This document shows positions 22,656-30,850 of a DNA stretch of 36,704 nucleotides, in pieces. The DNA is from Desulfobulbaceae bacterium (GTDB taxonomy: Bacteria; Desulfobacterota; Desulfobulbia; Desulfobulbales; SURF-16): contig PKTX01000071.1 of NCBI GenBank assembly GCA_002868945.1, positions 1-36,704 on the forward strand, given 5' to 3'. The translations under genes were made by a program, and so were the position numbers. The notes under the pieces are model-generated. The model worked only from the letters and a program-made list of their open reading frames with translations, had not been told where the DNA came from and ran no database searches. Numbering within the stretch: position 1 is the first letter of the stretch; the number at the start of each line of letters is the position of its first letter.

Positions 22656-23318
22656 TCATTTTTTTGCAAGCCGGTCCAGGATAAAAGTAAGGACCTGCCG
22701 GGCATTCATCTCCGAGGAATCGACATAGACGGCATCATCGGCCTGCTGCAAGGGGGCCAGGGCCCGGCTTGCGTCATCATGGTCCCGCTTGCGGATCTGG
22801 GCCAGGATCTCGTCATAATCGGCGGCAAGGCCTTTCTCGTGCAGCTGGTCGAGGCGGCGTCTGGCCCGCACTTCGGCAGAGGCGTCCAGGAAAAACTTAT
22901 GGCGGGCCCGGGGAAAGACCACGGTGCCCATATCGCGGCCTTCGGCAACCAGCCGGCCCTGGGCGCCCATCTCCTGCTGCAGTTCCGTCAATTTTTGCCG
23001 CACCAGCGGCAGGGCTGACACGGCTGAAGCCACCATGCCCATTTCCGCGGTACGGATGGCCTCACTGACGTCGTTGCCGGCCAACAGCACCCTGGTATCA
23101 CCATCACCCGGCTCAAGGCGCAGATCGAGATCAGCCAGCAGGGCGGCCATCTGTTCATCGTCGGCCGGATCAACACCTTGCTCCTTGGCCTGCAGCCCCA
23201 CGGCCCGGTACATGGCGCCGGTGTCAAGATAGGTATAGCCCAATTCAGCGGCCAACATACGGCTCACCGTGGATTTGCCCCCCCCGGAGGTGCCGTCAAT
23301 GGTGATAATGGTATCCAT
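22656..23318 (-). CDS. cmk: Cytidylate kinase
   Basis: Cmk phosphorylates CMP and dCMP using ATP. The 220-residue protein shows the P-loop GTSGGGKST at residues 9-17, YLDTGAMYRAVG for the NMP-binding region, GRDMGTVVFPRA, and the LID-type segment RKRDHDDASRALAPL with the usual two aspartates. The ATG at 23318 is preferred over an upstream in-frame GTG (23330) because AGGA lies five bases before it and the family starts close to the P-loop. It begins one base after the hisC stop, so it is translationally linked to hisC. Confidence 0.95.
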   Translation of the reverse strand: MDTIITIDGTSGGGKSTVSRMLAAELGYTYLDTGAMYRAVGLQAKEQGVDPADDEQMAALLADLDLRLEPGDGDTRVLLAGNDVSEAIRTAEMGMVASAVSALPLVRQKLTELQQEMGAQGRLVAEGRDMGTVVFPRARHKFFLDASAEVRARRRLDQLHEKGLAADYDEILAQIRKRDHDDASRALAPLQQADDAVYVDSSEMNARQVLTFILDRLAKK

Positions 23319-23319
23319 A

Positions 23320-24423
23320 TTATCCTGCACGCACTTCCTCCAGCACCTGGGCCAGGGTGGCGACCAAACGTCTGTTCTCCACCTCGGTCCCCACTGTTAT
23401 TCTGATATAGGAATCATAGCCATAGGCAGCCATGGGCCGCACGATGACGCCGCGCAGCAGCATGCCTTCATAGATATCCTTGCAGTTACAGGCCACATCC
23501 ACCAGGAAAAAATTGGTCTGGGTGGGAAAGACATGGCAGCCCAGTCTGCTGATCTCCGCACTGAGCCAGGCGATACCGGTGCGGCTCATGGTCAGGGTCT
23601 GCTGATAATGATCATCATCCGTCAAGGCAGCCAAGGCACCCACCTGGGCCAACTCATTGACGTTAAAGGGCTGGCGCACCCGGTGCAGATAGGAGGCGAT
23701 CTCGGCATGCATGATACCATAGCCAACGCGCAGACCGGCAATACCATAGGCCTTGGAAAAGGTGCGCAGCCCCACCACCGCAGTGCTGCCGTGCAGATAG
23801 TGCCGCACGTCAAGACGCAGCGCCTCATCGACAAAATCGACATACGCCTCATCCAGCACAACGATCACCGTCTCCGGCACCTGTGCCAGAAAGGCCTCAA
23901 AGGTGGCCTTATCAAAGACCGTGCCAGTGGGATTGTTCGGGTTGTCCAGAAAGATCAGTCGCGTTCGGGGCGTGATCCTGGCGGCAATGGTGTCAAGGTC
24001 ATGCCTCATATCCTTCAGGGGCACGACGATATTGCAGCCTCCCTGGGCCTGCACCATGGTCTGGTAGACGAGAAAGGAGGGCAGACTGCTGATCACCTCG
24101 TCACCGGGGGCCACAAAGGCGCGCACCAGGAAATCAATGATCTCATTGGAGCCGTTGCCGAAGACGAGTTCGTCCCGGGCCACGCCCAGCCTGGCGGCCA
24201 CGGCCTCGGCCAGGTAGTAGCAGCTGCCGTCCGGGTAGCGGTGCAGGTTATGGAGATTGGCGGCAATGGCGGCCACTGCCTTGGCCGACGGCCCCAGGGA
24301 ATTTTCATTGGATGCCATTTTGATGGAATCGGTCACCCCGTACTGCCGCTCCAGCTCCTTCAAGGGCTTCCCGGGCGGATAGGGAATAAGGTTCTTTATA
24401 TTATCACTGACGTTGAGCTTCAT
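23320..24423 (-). CDS. hisC: Histidinol-phosphate aminotransferase
   Basis: HisC transfers the amino group of glutamate to imidazole acetol phosphate in histidine synthesis, using PLP. The 367-residue class I/II aminotransferase shows PPGKPLKELERQYG at its N-terminus, ASNENSLGPS, the PLP pocket FLDNPNNPTGT, VVLDEAYVDF, the Schiff-base lysine in TFSKAYGIAGLRVGYG, and a C-terminal YIRITVGTEVENRRL. No other his genes are nearby; it is embedded between gatA and cmk. About 160 bp of its 5' coding part (24222-24384) recur inside a mobile element at 33234-33396. Confidence 0.95.
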   Translation of the reverse strand: MKLNVSDNIKNLIPYPPGKPLKELERQYGVTDSIKMASNENSLGPSAKAVAAIAANLHNLHRYPDGSCYYLAEAVAARLGVARDELVFGNGSNEIIDFLVRAFVAPGDEVISSLPSFLVYQTMVQAQGGCNIVVPLKDMRHDLDTIAARITPRTRLIFLDNPNNPTGTVFDKATFEAFLAQVPETVIVVLDEAYVDFVDEALRLDVRHYLHGSTAVVGLRTFSKAYGIAGLRVGYGIMHAEIASYLHRVRQPFNVNELAQVGALAALTDDDHYQQTLTMSRTGIAWLSAEISRLGCHVFPTQTNFFLVDVACNCKDIYEGMLLRGVIVRPMAAYGYDSYIRITVGTEVENRRLVATLAQVLEEVRAG

Positions 24424-24495
24424 TTTTTTGCCATGCCTGGCTCCTGGTCTGCAGGTCAGATCGACAACATGCGACCGGGCAGCACGTGAAAGATA

Positions 24496-25953
24496 TTAGA
24501 GGGCGGGTTTCTTGCCGACCACCCCGAGGCGCTTCTCCAGGGTATAGGCCACCCTGAGCAGGATCGCCTCACTGAAGTGACTGGCCTGGAGCTGTATACC
24601 AATGGGCAGACCGGCACTGCTGAAACCGCAGGGCACGGACATGCCCGGCACACCGGCCAGATTGGCGGGGATGGTGAGCAGATCGGAAAGATAGACACTG
24701 AGCGGGTCACTGACCTTGTCACCGATCTTCCAGGCCGGTGTCGGCGTCACCGGACTGACCAGGACATCGCACTGCCGAAAGGCATCTTTATAGTCCTCGA
24801 CAATCAAGGTCCGCACCTGGGAGGCCTTCTTGTAGTAGGCGTCATAATAGCCGGAGGACAGGGCATAGGTGCCGATGAGGATACGGCGCTTGACCTCGTC
24901 GCCAAAGCCCTGGGAACGACTGCGCCTGTAGAGATCCACCAGGGAATCGGCATCCATGTCGCGGCGGCCGTAGCGCACACCGTCGTAGCGGGCCAGGTTG
25001 GAGCTGGCCTCGGCCGGGGCAATGATATAATAGGCGGCCACGCCATATTCGGTGTGGGGCAGGGAAACCTCCCTGACCTGAGCACCGGCATCCTGCAAGG
25101 TGGCAATGCCATGGCGCACCACCTTTTCCACCTCCGGATCAAGACCTGCCCCGAAATACTCGGCCGGCACTCCAACGGTAAGGCCGGCCAAGCCCTCCAC
25201 CAGGGCCTGGCTATAGTCCGGGGTCTCCACCCGGGCCGAGGTGGAGTCGCGAGGGTCGTAGCCGGCAAGGGCCTGCAGTAGAAGAGCGGCATCCGTCACA
25301 TCCTTGGTGATGGGGCCGATCTGATCCAGGGAGGAGGCAAAGGCCAGCAGGCCGAAACGGGAGACGCGGCCATAGGTGGGCTTAAGCCCCACCATCCCGC
25401 AATGGGAGGCGGGCTGCCGGATGGAACCGCCCGTATCGGAACCCAGGGCGGCCAGACACTCGTCTGCCGCCACCGCCGCCGCGGAGCCGCCGCTGGAGCC
25501 GCCGCAGATATAATCAAGGTTCCAGGGATTGTGGGGGGTGCCAAAGGCACAGTTTTCATTACCGGAGCCCATGGCAAATTCGTCCATGCTCACCTTGCCG
25601 AGACAGACAGCACCTGCTCCCTTAAGTTTCTCCATGACCGTGGCATCATAGGGCGGCACAAAGTTCTCAAGAATTCGGGAGCCGGCCGTGGTACGCAGGC
25701 CTTTGGTGCAGATGACATCCTTGATGGCCAGCGGCACACCGCAGAGGGCGCCGCCTGTGCCGGCGGCCCGCCGCTCATCGGCCTGGGCCGCCTGGGCCAG
25801 GGCCTCGTCACGGTTTTCCGTGATATAGGCCGCCACCTTGGGCTCAACTGCGGCCATGCGTGCATAGACCGCCTCGGTCACCTCAACGCTGGAGGCCTCA
25901 CCCCTGGCCAGCAATTCCTGGACCTCGTGTATAGTTAATGAACTTAGTTCCAT
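24496..25953 (-). CDS. gatA: Asp-tRNA(Asn)/Glu-tRNA(Gln) amidotransferase subunit A
   Basis: GatA is the glutaminase/amidase subunit that releases ammonia for GatB to amidate mischarged tRNA. The 485-residue protein has the amidase-signature triad at the standard positions: Lys78 (LAIKDV), cis-Ser153 (GGSSGGSAA) and nucleophile Ser177 ([12 protein letters not shown]). AAGGA precedes the start. gatC lies directly upstream on the same strand; gatB is not in the window and must be elsewhere. hisC and cmk follow, giving a likely gatC-gatA-hisC-cmk transcript. Confidence 0.97.
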   Translation of the reverse strand: MELSSLTIHEVQELLARGEASSVEVTEAVYARMAAVEPKVAAYITENRDEALAQAAQADERRAAGTGGALCGVPLAIKDVICTKGLRTTAGSRILENFVPPYDATVMEKLKGAGAVCLGKVSMDEFAMGSGNENCAFGTPHNPWNLDYICGGSSGGSAAAVAADECLAALGSDTGGSIRQPASHCGMVGLKPTYGRVSRFGLLAFASSLDQIGPITKDVTDAALLLQALAGYDPRDSTSARVETPDYSQALVEGLAGLTVGVPAEYFGAGLDPEVEKVVRHGIATLQDAGAQVREVSLPHTEYGVAAYYIIAPAEASSNLARYDGVRYGRRDMDADSLVDLYRRSRSQGFGDEVKRRILIGTYALSSGYYDAYYKKASQVRTLIVEDYKDAFRQCDVLVSPVTPTPAWKIGDKVSDPLSVYLSDLLTIPANLAGVPGMSVPCGFSSAGLPIGIQLQASHFSEAILLRVAYTLEKRLGVVGKKPAL

Positions 25954-25998
25954 CGTATCCTTATTGTGATCTTTATCTGAATTTCGACCAGGGGGGGG

Positions 25999-26283
25999 TC
26001 AGATGATGCGCGGCACCACAAAGGCCTCACCATTGGCCAGCGGCGCATTGGCCAGGGCCTCTTCCTGGCTCAGCGACTTTTTGACCTCGTCAGCCCGGAA
26101 GGCATTATTGATGGCCAGCACATGGGTGGTGGGCTCCACATCCTGACAATCCACCTCGCCCAGCTTGTCCACATAGCCGAGGATGGTGGCGAGCTGCTCA
26201 GTCATACTCTCTGTCTCTTCCGATGACAGCTCCAGCCGGGCCAGGTTGGCAACCTTCAGCACTTCTTCCTTGGAAATACTCAT
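25999..26283 (-). CDS. gatC: Asp-tRNA(Asn)/Glu-tRNA(Gln) amidotransferase subunit C
   Basis: GatC is the small subunit that wraps around GatA and GatB and stabilises the complex. The 94-residue protein has the family N-terminus (EEVLKVANLARLELSSEE), the central ILGYVDKLGEVD followed by VEPTTHVL, and the C-terminal FVVPRII. AGGAGAG precedes the ATG. It is the first gene of the minus-strand run that continues with gatA. Confidence 0.96.
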   Translation of the reverse strand: MSISKEEVLKVANLARLELSSEETESMTEQLATILGYVDKLGEVDCQDVEPTTHVLAINNAFRADEVKKSLSQEEALANAPLANGEAFVVPRII

Positions 26284-26327
26284 AATGACTCTCTCCTGCT
26301 ATTGCCTCTGCCCTGTCCGCTTATCTT

Positions 26328-26339
26328 GTGTCTGTCCAG
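26328..26339 (+). repeat. Solo terminal-repeat relic of family B
   Basis: GTGTCTGTCCAG is identical to the first 12 bases of the family B copy at 20597. No partner end is found nearby. It lies between the candidate gatC promoter and the gatC start. A chance 12-base match in a window of this size is unlikely but possible. Confidence 0.4.
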
Positions 26340-26384
26340 GGACCGGCAGTACGCCCACACATTACATATCATGAAAAACAAGGC

Positions 26385-26413
26385 ATACTACCCTTCTCCT
26401 TGGCGAACTTCAA
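26385..26413 (-). promoter_or_regulatory. Candidate sigma-70 promoter for gatC-gatA-hisC-cmk
   Basis: On the minus strand TTGAAG (plus-strand 26408-26413) and TAGTAT (26385-26390) are separated by exactly 17 bases. It lies about 100 bases upstream of the gatC start codon. Confidence 0.4.
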
Positions 26414-26480
26414 GAGCAGGCCCTGCAAAAAGTGGCTGCCGGACCGTGGCCAGACCGGCCTGTCGGTCTCTCATGTTTTT

Positions 26481-27524
26481 TTACGGAAAACGCCATCTGC
26501 CGGCAGCCGCCGCCTGGGCCGCCTCAAAGGCGGGAAAGGCGATGGCGGTCTGTGACAGCTTGGCCATGGCCGCGTCGCTTAGGGTGGTACGACCCAGAAG
26601 TTCCACCAGGCCCACCAGCACGCCATTGGCCAGGCTCTGCAGGTTATAGCCTCCCTCCAGGGTGAGCAGGAGGCGTCCGTCACACACCTCGGCCGCGAGC
26701 TCCATCACCTTTTTGGTCAAATAGGCAAAACCGTCGCTGGTGAGGCTCATGCCGCCCAGGGGATCGTTATGGGCGGTGTCATAGCCGGCTGACACAAGAA
26801 TAAGCTCCGGCTTATACTGCCGGGTAATGGGTGCCAGAATATCGTTAAAGATGCGGGCGTAATGTTCATCACCGAGGCCTCCGGTGAGGGGTACATTCAC
26901 CGTGTAGCCCTCGCCCCTGCCGCGGCCTGTTTCCGCCAGGGCGCCGGTGCCCGGATAGTAGGGGAATTGATGGGTGGAGAAGTAGAGAACCTGGTCGGTA
27001 TCCTCGAAGGAGCGCTGGGTACCGTTGCCGTGGTGAAGATCCCAGTCAACGATAAGCACCCGGCTCAATCCCAACTTCTCCAGGGCATAGTGGGCGGCAA
27101 TGGCGACATTGTTGAAGAGGCAAAAGCCCATGGCCCGATCCGGCTCGGCATGATGGCCGGGCGGTCTGACCAGGGCAAAGCAGTTATCCACCTCTCCGGT
27201 CACCACCATGCGGGTACCCTCCACCACGGCTCCGGCGGCCAGACAGGCCGCCTCATAAGACTTGGCCGAGGTAGTGGTATCCTGGTCCAGGGCATCAAAG
27301 GTGCGACCGGCGGTCTGGGCGACACGATCAATATGGGCCTGGCTATGGTTGAGGCGCAGGATATCGACCGAAGCCGGTTTGGCGGCGGGGAAGACAAACT
27401 GTTTGCCGATATCAGGGTTGTCAAGCTGGTCATAGACCACCTTTAAACGGTCCGGCCGCTCCACATGATCAAAACCGGGGTCATGCAGCAAAAACAGCTC
27501 ATCTCGGAAAATTGCTGTGCTCAC
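26481..27524 (-). CDS. Histone deacetylase-family (AcuC/HDAC-like) hydrolase
   Basis: This 347-residue zinc hydrolase removes acetyl groups from lysines, polyamines or related amides. The arginase/deacetylase fold is clear: HDPGFDHVERPDRL near the N-terminus, the charge-relay histidine pair in RPPGHHAEPDRAMGFC, the zinc ligands in VDWDLHHGNGTQ, SAGYDTAHNDPLGGM, and the terminal TLEGGYNLQSLA. The C-terminal part ends in Ala-rich helices. The start is a GTG with AAGGAG upstream. Bacterial members act on acetoin-related, acetyl-CoA-synthetase or polyamine substrates; the actual substrate here is unknown. It lies downstream of the 5-formyl-THF cyclo-ligase gene on the same strand. Confidence 0.92.
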   Translation of the reverse strand: MSTAIFRDELFLLHDPGFDHVERPDRLKVVYDQLDNPDIGKQFVFPAAKPASVDILRLNHSQAHIDRVAQTAGRTFDALDQDTTTSAKSYEAACLAAGAVVEGTRMVVTGEVDNCFALVRPPGHHAEPDRAMGFCLFNNVAIAAHYALEKLGLSRVLIVDWDLHHGNGTQRSFEDTDQVLYFSTHQFPYYPGTGALAETGRGRGEGYTVNVPLTGGLGDEHYARIFNDILAPITRQYKPELILVSAGYDTAHNDPLGGMSLTSDGFAYLTKKVMELAAEVCDGRLLLTLEGGYNLQSLANGVLVGLVELLGRTTLSDAAMAKLSQTAIAFPAFEAAQAAAAGRWRFP

Positions 27525-27676
27525 AGGGGTCCTCTCTCCTTAGAGTTAGTGTGTGGCCGGCCAGGCCGGCGTCCGCATTTCCTCAGCAGCAATCGGCCGA
27601 GTGGCGGCATTAATCCGCATTTTTTTCAACAAGACCGGCAAGATCGCAAAGGATCTCTTTGCGGACAGTAAACACT

Positions 27677-28282
27677 TTACCGGCTAGCAGGCCTCTCTGC
27701 AATTCGTGATTCAGTAACCACATAATCCACGTACTGATCATGGGGGGCCATGGGCACCTCGGTGACCAGCTGCAGGTCAAAACAGATACCCACCCGGGTG
27801 GCCTGCGGCGCCCTGTTGGCCAGGAAGCGATCATAATAGCCGCCGCCGTAGCCCATGCGACCGCCCTGCCGGTCAAAGACCGAACCCGGCACGATGACCA
27901 GATCAAGCTCAGCCGGGCCAAGCTCCGCACAGCGTGTGGGATCAGGCTCCAGGATACCCTGGTAGCCCCTGACAAGATCCTCTTCGAGGTCCCGCACCTC
28001 ATAGATCCTGAGCTGTTTCTCCCTGGTAACGGTGAGCGGCAGAGCCAGTTGTCTGCCGCCGGCCAGCACCTCCTCCATCAAAAGAAAGGTGTCCACCTCG
28101 CTGCGAAAGCTGGCGAAAAAAAGAATGGAACGGGCCCGGGCATAGGGCTCCAGCCCCATGAGCCGGGCCGCCAGGGCGCCGCTTTTAAGGTGTCGCTCTC
28201 GGGCAGAGAGGCGATCACGACGACCAAGCACCTGATGGCGTAAGTCCTGGCGGCTCGCTATGATGTCGGGATGATTATGCAT
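27677..28282 (-). CDS. 5-formyltetrahydrofolate cyclo-ligase
   Basis: The enzyme uses ATP to convert 5-formyl-THF to 5,10-methenyl-THF, recycling an inhibitory folate. The 201-residue protein has the expected length. It shows the N-terminal RQDLRHQVLGRRDRLS, an SEVDTFLLM segment, the signature GSVFDRQGGRMGYGGGYYDRFL with the nucleotide-binding glycines, and GICFDLQLVTEVPMAPHD near the end. The first ATG (28282) was used; its ribosome-binding site is weak. It precedes the deacetylase-like gene with a 152-base gap. Confidence 0.94.
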   Translation of the reverse strand: MHNHPDIIASRQDLRHQVLGRRDRLSARERHLKSGALAARLMGLEPYARARSILFFASFRSEVDTFLLMEEVLAGGRQLALPLTVTREKQLRIYEVRDLEEDLVRGYQGILEPDPTRCAELGPAELDLVIVPGSVFDRQGGRMGYGGGYYDRFLANRAPQATRVGICFDLQLVTEVPMAPHDQYVDYVVTESRIAERPASR

Positions 28283-28370
28283 AGGATGATAGTCTCGGCC
28301 GGTACCATACCATGAAAATCAGACAGGCAAGGGGACAAGGGCTCGTCAAATCGAAAAAAACGCGCCGCTC

Positions 28371-30473
28371 TCAGATGACATCAAAGATTTCCTGGCGCCG
28401 GAAATCCTCATGCAGGCGACTCTTGAGCTTGTCGACATCCTCATCAGTCAATCGCAACTCTTCCTGGACCCGCCCGATGCCCTGCCATTCATCAAGGTCT
28501 CTGTCACCGGGCGCCTTGCCCACCTGCCGACTGAGATGATCGGCCATGGCCATGATATTGACCAGGGTCCGGAAACGATTGGCTGTTTCGCCGGGACGAT
28601 GATGCTGTTCAACACAGGCCAGCAGGGCGGCCGGCATCTGCCACTTCTGGACAAGCATCTGGCCGATCACCGTATGATCAAAGCCCAGGAGCTGCTGTTC
28701 CGCTTCGATCAGGCCTTGCCGGCCGGAGCTGTTCAGTTCATCGATCTCGGCAAACTCATCCGGGTAGCCCATCAGGATGGCGAGCCGACCCAGGTCATGG
28801 AGCAGGCCGCCGACAAAGGCCTCTTCCGGATCGGCATAGCCGATATGCAGGGCCAGACGACGCGCCGCCAGACCGCACTCCTTGGAATGCCCCCAGAGCG
28901 CCTTGCCAAAGGCGCCGATCTTGGCATCATCCTTGGGAAAGACCGAGTGGGTGGAGGCGGTGATAACCAGACTGCGGACAATATTAACCCCCAGTTTGGT
29001 AATGGCGGTCTGCAGGGAGGTGATCTCCTGGCCGGTATTGTAAAGAGCGGAATTGCTGACCCTGATAATCATGGCCAACAGCGACTGATCCTGGGCCAGC
29101 ACCTCGGCAAGCTCTTCCAGCGAACTTTCCGGATCGGCAATGAGGGAAAGGGCCTGGCCCACCACATGGGGCATGGGAGGCAGATCGTCGGTGAGGGCTA
29201 TGAGGCGGGCAGCTTTGTCCTCGCCGATATTCTCCGGCATCTCCAAGGCCGGTTCGCCACCCAGTTTGACGGTCTGGCCCGGAGCAATGAGCCAGGAAAG
29301 CAGATCAAGGAAGTGCAGAGGGCTCATACCCTGGCCCACCTGACTGTTCACCGCAAAGATGAGTTTTGCGCTGCCGGGCTGCACCTCTATAGGGATAAGG
29401 GCGCATTCCCCCTCTTCCGGCAGATCGACCAGGTCGCTCAGAAACGCACTCGCATACACCTTGCCGAAAAAGGCCAGGCCACGCTCACAGGCCGTCACAA
29501 CAACCTGGTCACTGCCAATGTCCACAGAGCTCTGCACCGGCACACTGCGCAAGCGGCCCTTCTCATCCTTATGAAAGGCCAGGCCGCGAAACAGCCGACC
29601 CTTTTTCACCGAGAGGATCAGGGTGGCATCAAAATGATTCTTACAGAAGAAAAGGGCCTGTTCCACCTTCCGGCGCATGGTGGCGGCCTGCAGCACCTCT
29701 TTAAAACTGCGCTTGAAGTCAAGGAAGAGATTGGGTTTGGCGCAGATGCTGTTTTTGGCCGGAGTTGCCCCCTGCTGCTCGCCGCCGCTCAAGGCATACC
29801 ATCCCTTGCGGACGCCGTCACCGATAAATTTCAGGGCAAGAAAGCGGGGCAGAGGGGCCTGGTTGACCAGGGTGTCAATGGTGCTTCGACCACTGATCAT
29901 CCGGTAGAGGATCTCTTCGCTCCTGCCGGCCGGCTCCGCCTCCCGGCCCAGATCGGTGAGTGTCACGGTCTGGCTCATGCTGCCCAGGGCGGCCTGATAC
30001 TCATGCCACTCATCCACCCGCACACTGAGCTCATACATCAAATCAACAGGATAGAGCCTGGCCCCGGAAAAATCTTGGCTGACACCTGTCTCATTAAAGA
30101 CAAAGGACCCTGACTTGAGGAGGAAAAACTGGAAGACAACCTCCTCCATGGCCATGATCAACTCGGCCAGAATGGAGGAGATGGGAAAGAGATCGAGCTT
30201 AACAAGAATCTCCCGCACCGACAGAGGGGTTTCCGAACGGGCCTTGGCAATATAGTGATATTTTTCCTTGTTGATATGGTGGCGGGCATAGAGGGTGCGC
30301 AGCAATTTGGCATCGGCCCGGGCCGAAGAGGCATCCACCACACAGCCGCTTCTGAAGGTGATCAACAGCGGCTCCGGCTCCTTGACGGTCAAGACGCCAT
30401 CCTTGCCGAAGGAGGCCAGATATTCAAGAAGATCCGGCGGAAAGAACTTGGCGATTTCGCCATGAAAAGACAT
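28371..30473 (-). CDS. DUF4388 (PATAN)-HDOD signalling protein
   Basis: The 700-residue cytoplasmic protein has an N-terminal DUF4388/PATAN region (about 1-160: HGEIAKFFPPDLLEYLASFGKDGVL), a poorly conserved middle, and an HDOD domain at about 425-630. The HDOD part shows DDLPPMPHVVGQALSLI, NSALYNTGQEITSLQTAI and GGLLHDLGRLAI; the HD pair is kept. HDOD proteins act as signalling adaptors and usually lack phosphodiesterase activity. The PATAN part is linked to c-di-GMP and motility circuits in deltaproteobacteria. It is divergent from a hybrid histidine kinase, separated by a 377-base region. Confidence 0.88.
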   Translation of the reverse strand: MSFHGEIAKFFPPDLLEYLASFGKDGVLTVKEPEPLLITFRSGCVVDASSARADAKLLRTLYARHHINKEKYHYIAKARSETPLSVREILVKLDLFPISSILAELIMAMEEVVFQFFLLKSGSFVFNETGVSQDFSGARLYPVDLMYELSVRVDEWHEYQAALGSMSQTVTLTDLGREAEPAGRSEEILYRMISGRSTIDTLVNQAPLPRFLALKFIGDGVRKGWYALSGGEQQGATPAKNSICAKPNLFLDFKRSFKEVLQAATMRRKVEQALFFCKNHFDATLILSVKKGRLFRGLAFHKDEKGRLRSVPVQSSVDIGSDQVVVTACERGLAFFGKVYASAFLSDLVDLPEEGECALIPIEVQPGSAKLIFAVNSQVGQGMSPLHFLDLLSWLIAPGQTVKLGGEPALEMPENIGEDKAARLIALTDDLPPMPHVVGQALSLIADPESSLEELAEVLAQDQSLLAMIIRVSNSALYNTGQEITSLQTAITKLGVNIVRSLVITASTHSVFPKDDAKIGAFGKALWGHSKECGLAARRLALHIGYADPEEAFVGGLLHDLGRLAILMGYPDEFAEIDELNSSGRQGLIEAEQQLLGFDHTVIGQMLVQKWQMPAALLACVEQHHRPGETANRFRTLVNIMAMADHLSRQVGKAPGDRDLDEWQGIGRVQEELRLTDEDVDKLKSRLHEDFRRQEIFDVI

Positions 30474-30850
30474 AGATAGACACCCTTTGCAGGAGTTAAG
30501 TGATTCAAATATTGCTCCAATCGGCCTTACATAAAAAGCTAAAATCCATGGTAACGCTAGGAAAAATTCTTACCTGGCACCACTTTTTTCAGCCGACAGC
30601 TGCTGTCGCAGCCATCGCCTACCCAAAAAAAAGAGCTTTTCTTGTTCGTTGGCCGCTAAACCAGGCGCGTCCCGGCCCTGCCGGGGAGGAGCCCGTCCGC
30701 CTGCGTCAAGCCGACCTGTTTCCTGCTTGCAATTCCACCCCACTCCCCCTATACTGTTTTACTGTTCGTCCACAACGCACTGTTTTCATGACAAAATCGC
30801 CACCAAGATGCCAAGCCGGGCACCTATTCCCTTTTCGACCGATATCAGAT
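30474..30850. other. Divergent intergenic region between the HDOD and kinase genes
   Basis: It holds a good plus-strand sigma-70 promoter (entry at 30727). Short palindromes are GCCGACAGCTGCTGTCGC near 30593 (CGACAGCTGCTGTCG is a near-perfect dyad) and CCGGCCCTGCCGG near 30673. The dyad could be an operator shared by the two genes. An open frame across this region is not credible as coding because it precedes the promoter. Confidence 0.45.
30727..30755 (+). promoter_or_regulatory. Sigma-70 promoter for the hybrid kinase
   Basis: TTGCAA (30727-30732), a 17-base spacer and TATACT (30750-30755) make the best promoter match seen in the window. Transcription should begin near 30762. Start codons upstream of this point can therefore be set aside. 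Confidence 0.65.

Noticed and set aside
23320-24489. Long plus-strand open frame opposite hisC, and similar ones opposite rnr, the HDOD gene and gatA
   Set aside because: They are antisense shadows of GC-rich coding sequence, low-complexity in composition and without recognisable motifs.
30500-30850. A 117-codon N-terminal extension of the hybrid kinase
   Set aside because: A strong promoter at 30727-30755 lies within it, and the extension has no domain-like content.
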